Part shown: positions 63,346 through 64,000 of the stretch, piece after piece
Layout of the letters: the number at the start of each line of letters is the position of its first letter
Numbering within the stretch: position 1 is the stretch's first letter
Assembly: GCA_025200525.1 (NCBI GenBank)
Contig: CM045761.1
Location: 205,130,254-205,194,253, forward strand
DNA length: 64,000 nt
Source of the DNA: Camellia lanceoleosa
Lineage: Eukaryota > Streptophyta > Magnoliopsida > Ericales > Theaceae
Direction: 5' to 3'
Notes under the pieces: model-generated
What the model saw: the letters and a program-made list of their open reading frames with translations, nothing else
Databases searched by the model: none
What the model was told of the DNA's origin: nothing
Made by a program: the position numbers and the translations under genes

Positions 63346-63790
63346 TAATTTATTTGTTTGAGGTTTCAATCTTGTTCTTTGAATATATATATTTTTAATG
63401 CATTCTCTTGGCTAAATATTAATTTATCATTTATTGATTTCTAATATATTAGGGGAAATTAATAATGTCCACTCTTAAAAGGATGCACATCATATTAATA
63501 AAGTTTGTTTATTTGTCCCCAAAAAAAAAAAAAAAACGATGCACATTATAAGACAGTTATGAATTTTTATGATGAAAATTACCAATGTGTGTGGTGTGTG
63601 TTAAAGTCAATTTGTGTGTGTAAATTCTATTGAAACATTTTATCAAACACTTAATAAGCAAGGAAGATAGAATGGTTATCAAACATTTTTGTAACAACCA
63701 AACAATTGTAATGGCACAACAACCATTCAAGAGAGTAATTCAATACAATAGTCCCACTAATTCCTACTAAATCAAAGTAAATGGGTTTGG
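63346..63790 (+). repeat. direct repeat, copy 2
   Basis: This is the second copy of the 62581-63013 unit, 765 bp further on, with a small extra AT insertion near 63,425. The two may be a tandem duplication that includes the 330-bp spacer. Confidence 0.85.
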
Positions 63791-64000
63791 AATCATATGT
63801 ATAGATATATATATATACATCCATAATCATATATAAAAATAAAAAAATAAAAAGATTAATTTAACTCCTATCCATATTGGTTAAATTTGAAACATTAGCC
63901 AAAAAGTCAAAAACTAATACAAAAAATAATCCATTCTTCTCTCAACCCACAAAAAATAAACACATTCAACACAAAAAACATGCCCTAAGAGGCAGAGGAC

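Overview
This window is nuclear DNA from a flowering plant, most likely a eudicot. The evidence is plant-type genes with many introns and GT-AG junctions, AT-rich intergenic DNA, and plant-specific families (PIN-LIKES carrier, B2-type CDK, plant ARID protein). Chromovirus Gypsy elements, MITEs, Helitron-like ends and an endogenous caulimovirid also fit. I could not name the species.

Layout: 1-4.9 kb holds the 5' part of an ARID-domain gene (minus strand, running off the left edge), with a Mutator-like MITE in one intron. 5.6-8.1 kb is a very large fold-back (MULE-like) element. It carries a tRNA-like pol III promoter in one arm and a nested Harbinger-like MITE. 8.4-9.8 kb is a solo LTR. 10.0-10.4 kb is a short coding sequence, probably decayed. 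12.1-25.6 kb is a complete but decayed Gypsy chromovirus in minus orientation: two ~2 kb LTRs, AAATT target duplication, gag, protease, RT, RNase H, integrase and chromodomain. It is split by a nested 4.1 kb solo LTR (GCAGT target duplication) that contains a 160-bp tandem array. 26.6-37.2 kb is an array of ~110-bp units pairing AT-rich palindromes with GC-rich spacers. A genome-length endogenous caulimovirid (27.2-35.3 kb, minus strand, florendovirus-like two-ORF layout) sits inside it. 37.4-42.4 kb holds Helitron-like DNA, a decayed Gypsy 3' end with its LTR, and a further LTR carrying a Tourist-like MITE.

The right half holds two well-preserved host genes placed tail to tail. The first is a ten-exon PIN-LIKES (PILS) auxin carrier (44.66-54.17 kb, plus), whose introns carry an LTR-retroelement remnant and a MULE-like MITE. 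The second is an eight-exon B2-type cyclin-dependent kinase (54.58-56.95 kb, minus), with an inverted pair of MSA cores in its promoter. From 57.1 kb to the end the DNA is AT-rich and mostly non-coding. It contains one exact 66-nt exon resembling NPK1/ANP-type MAPKKKs and a ~435-bp direct duplication.

The host genes do not form a pathway: a chromatin/DNA-binding protein, an ER auxin carrier and a mitotic kinase are simply neighbours. Exon joins were inferred by eye from splice signals, reading frame and family resemblance. No database search was run.
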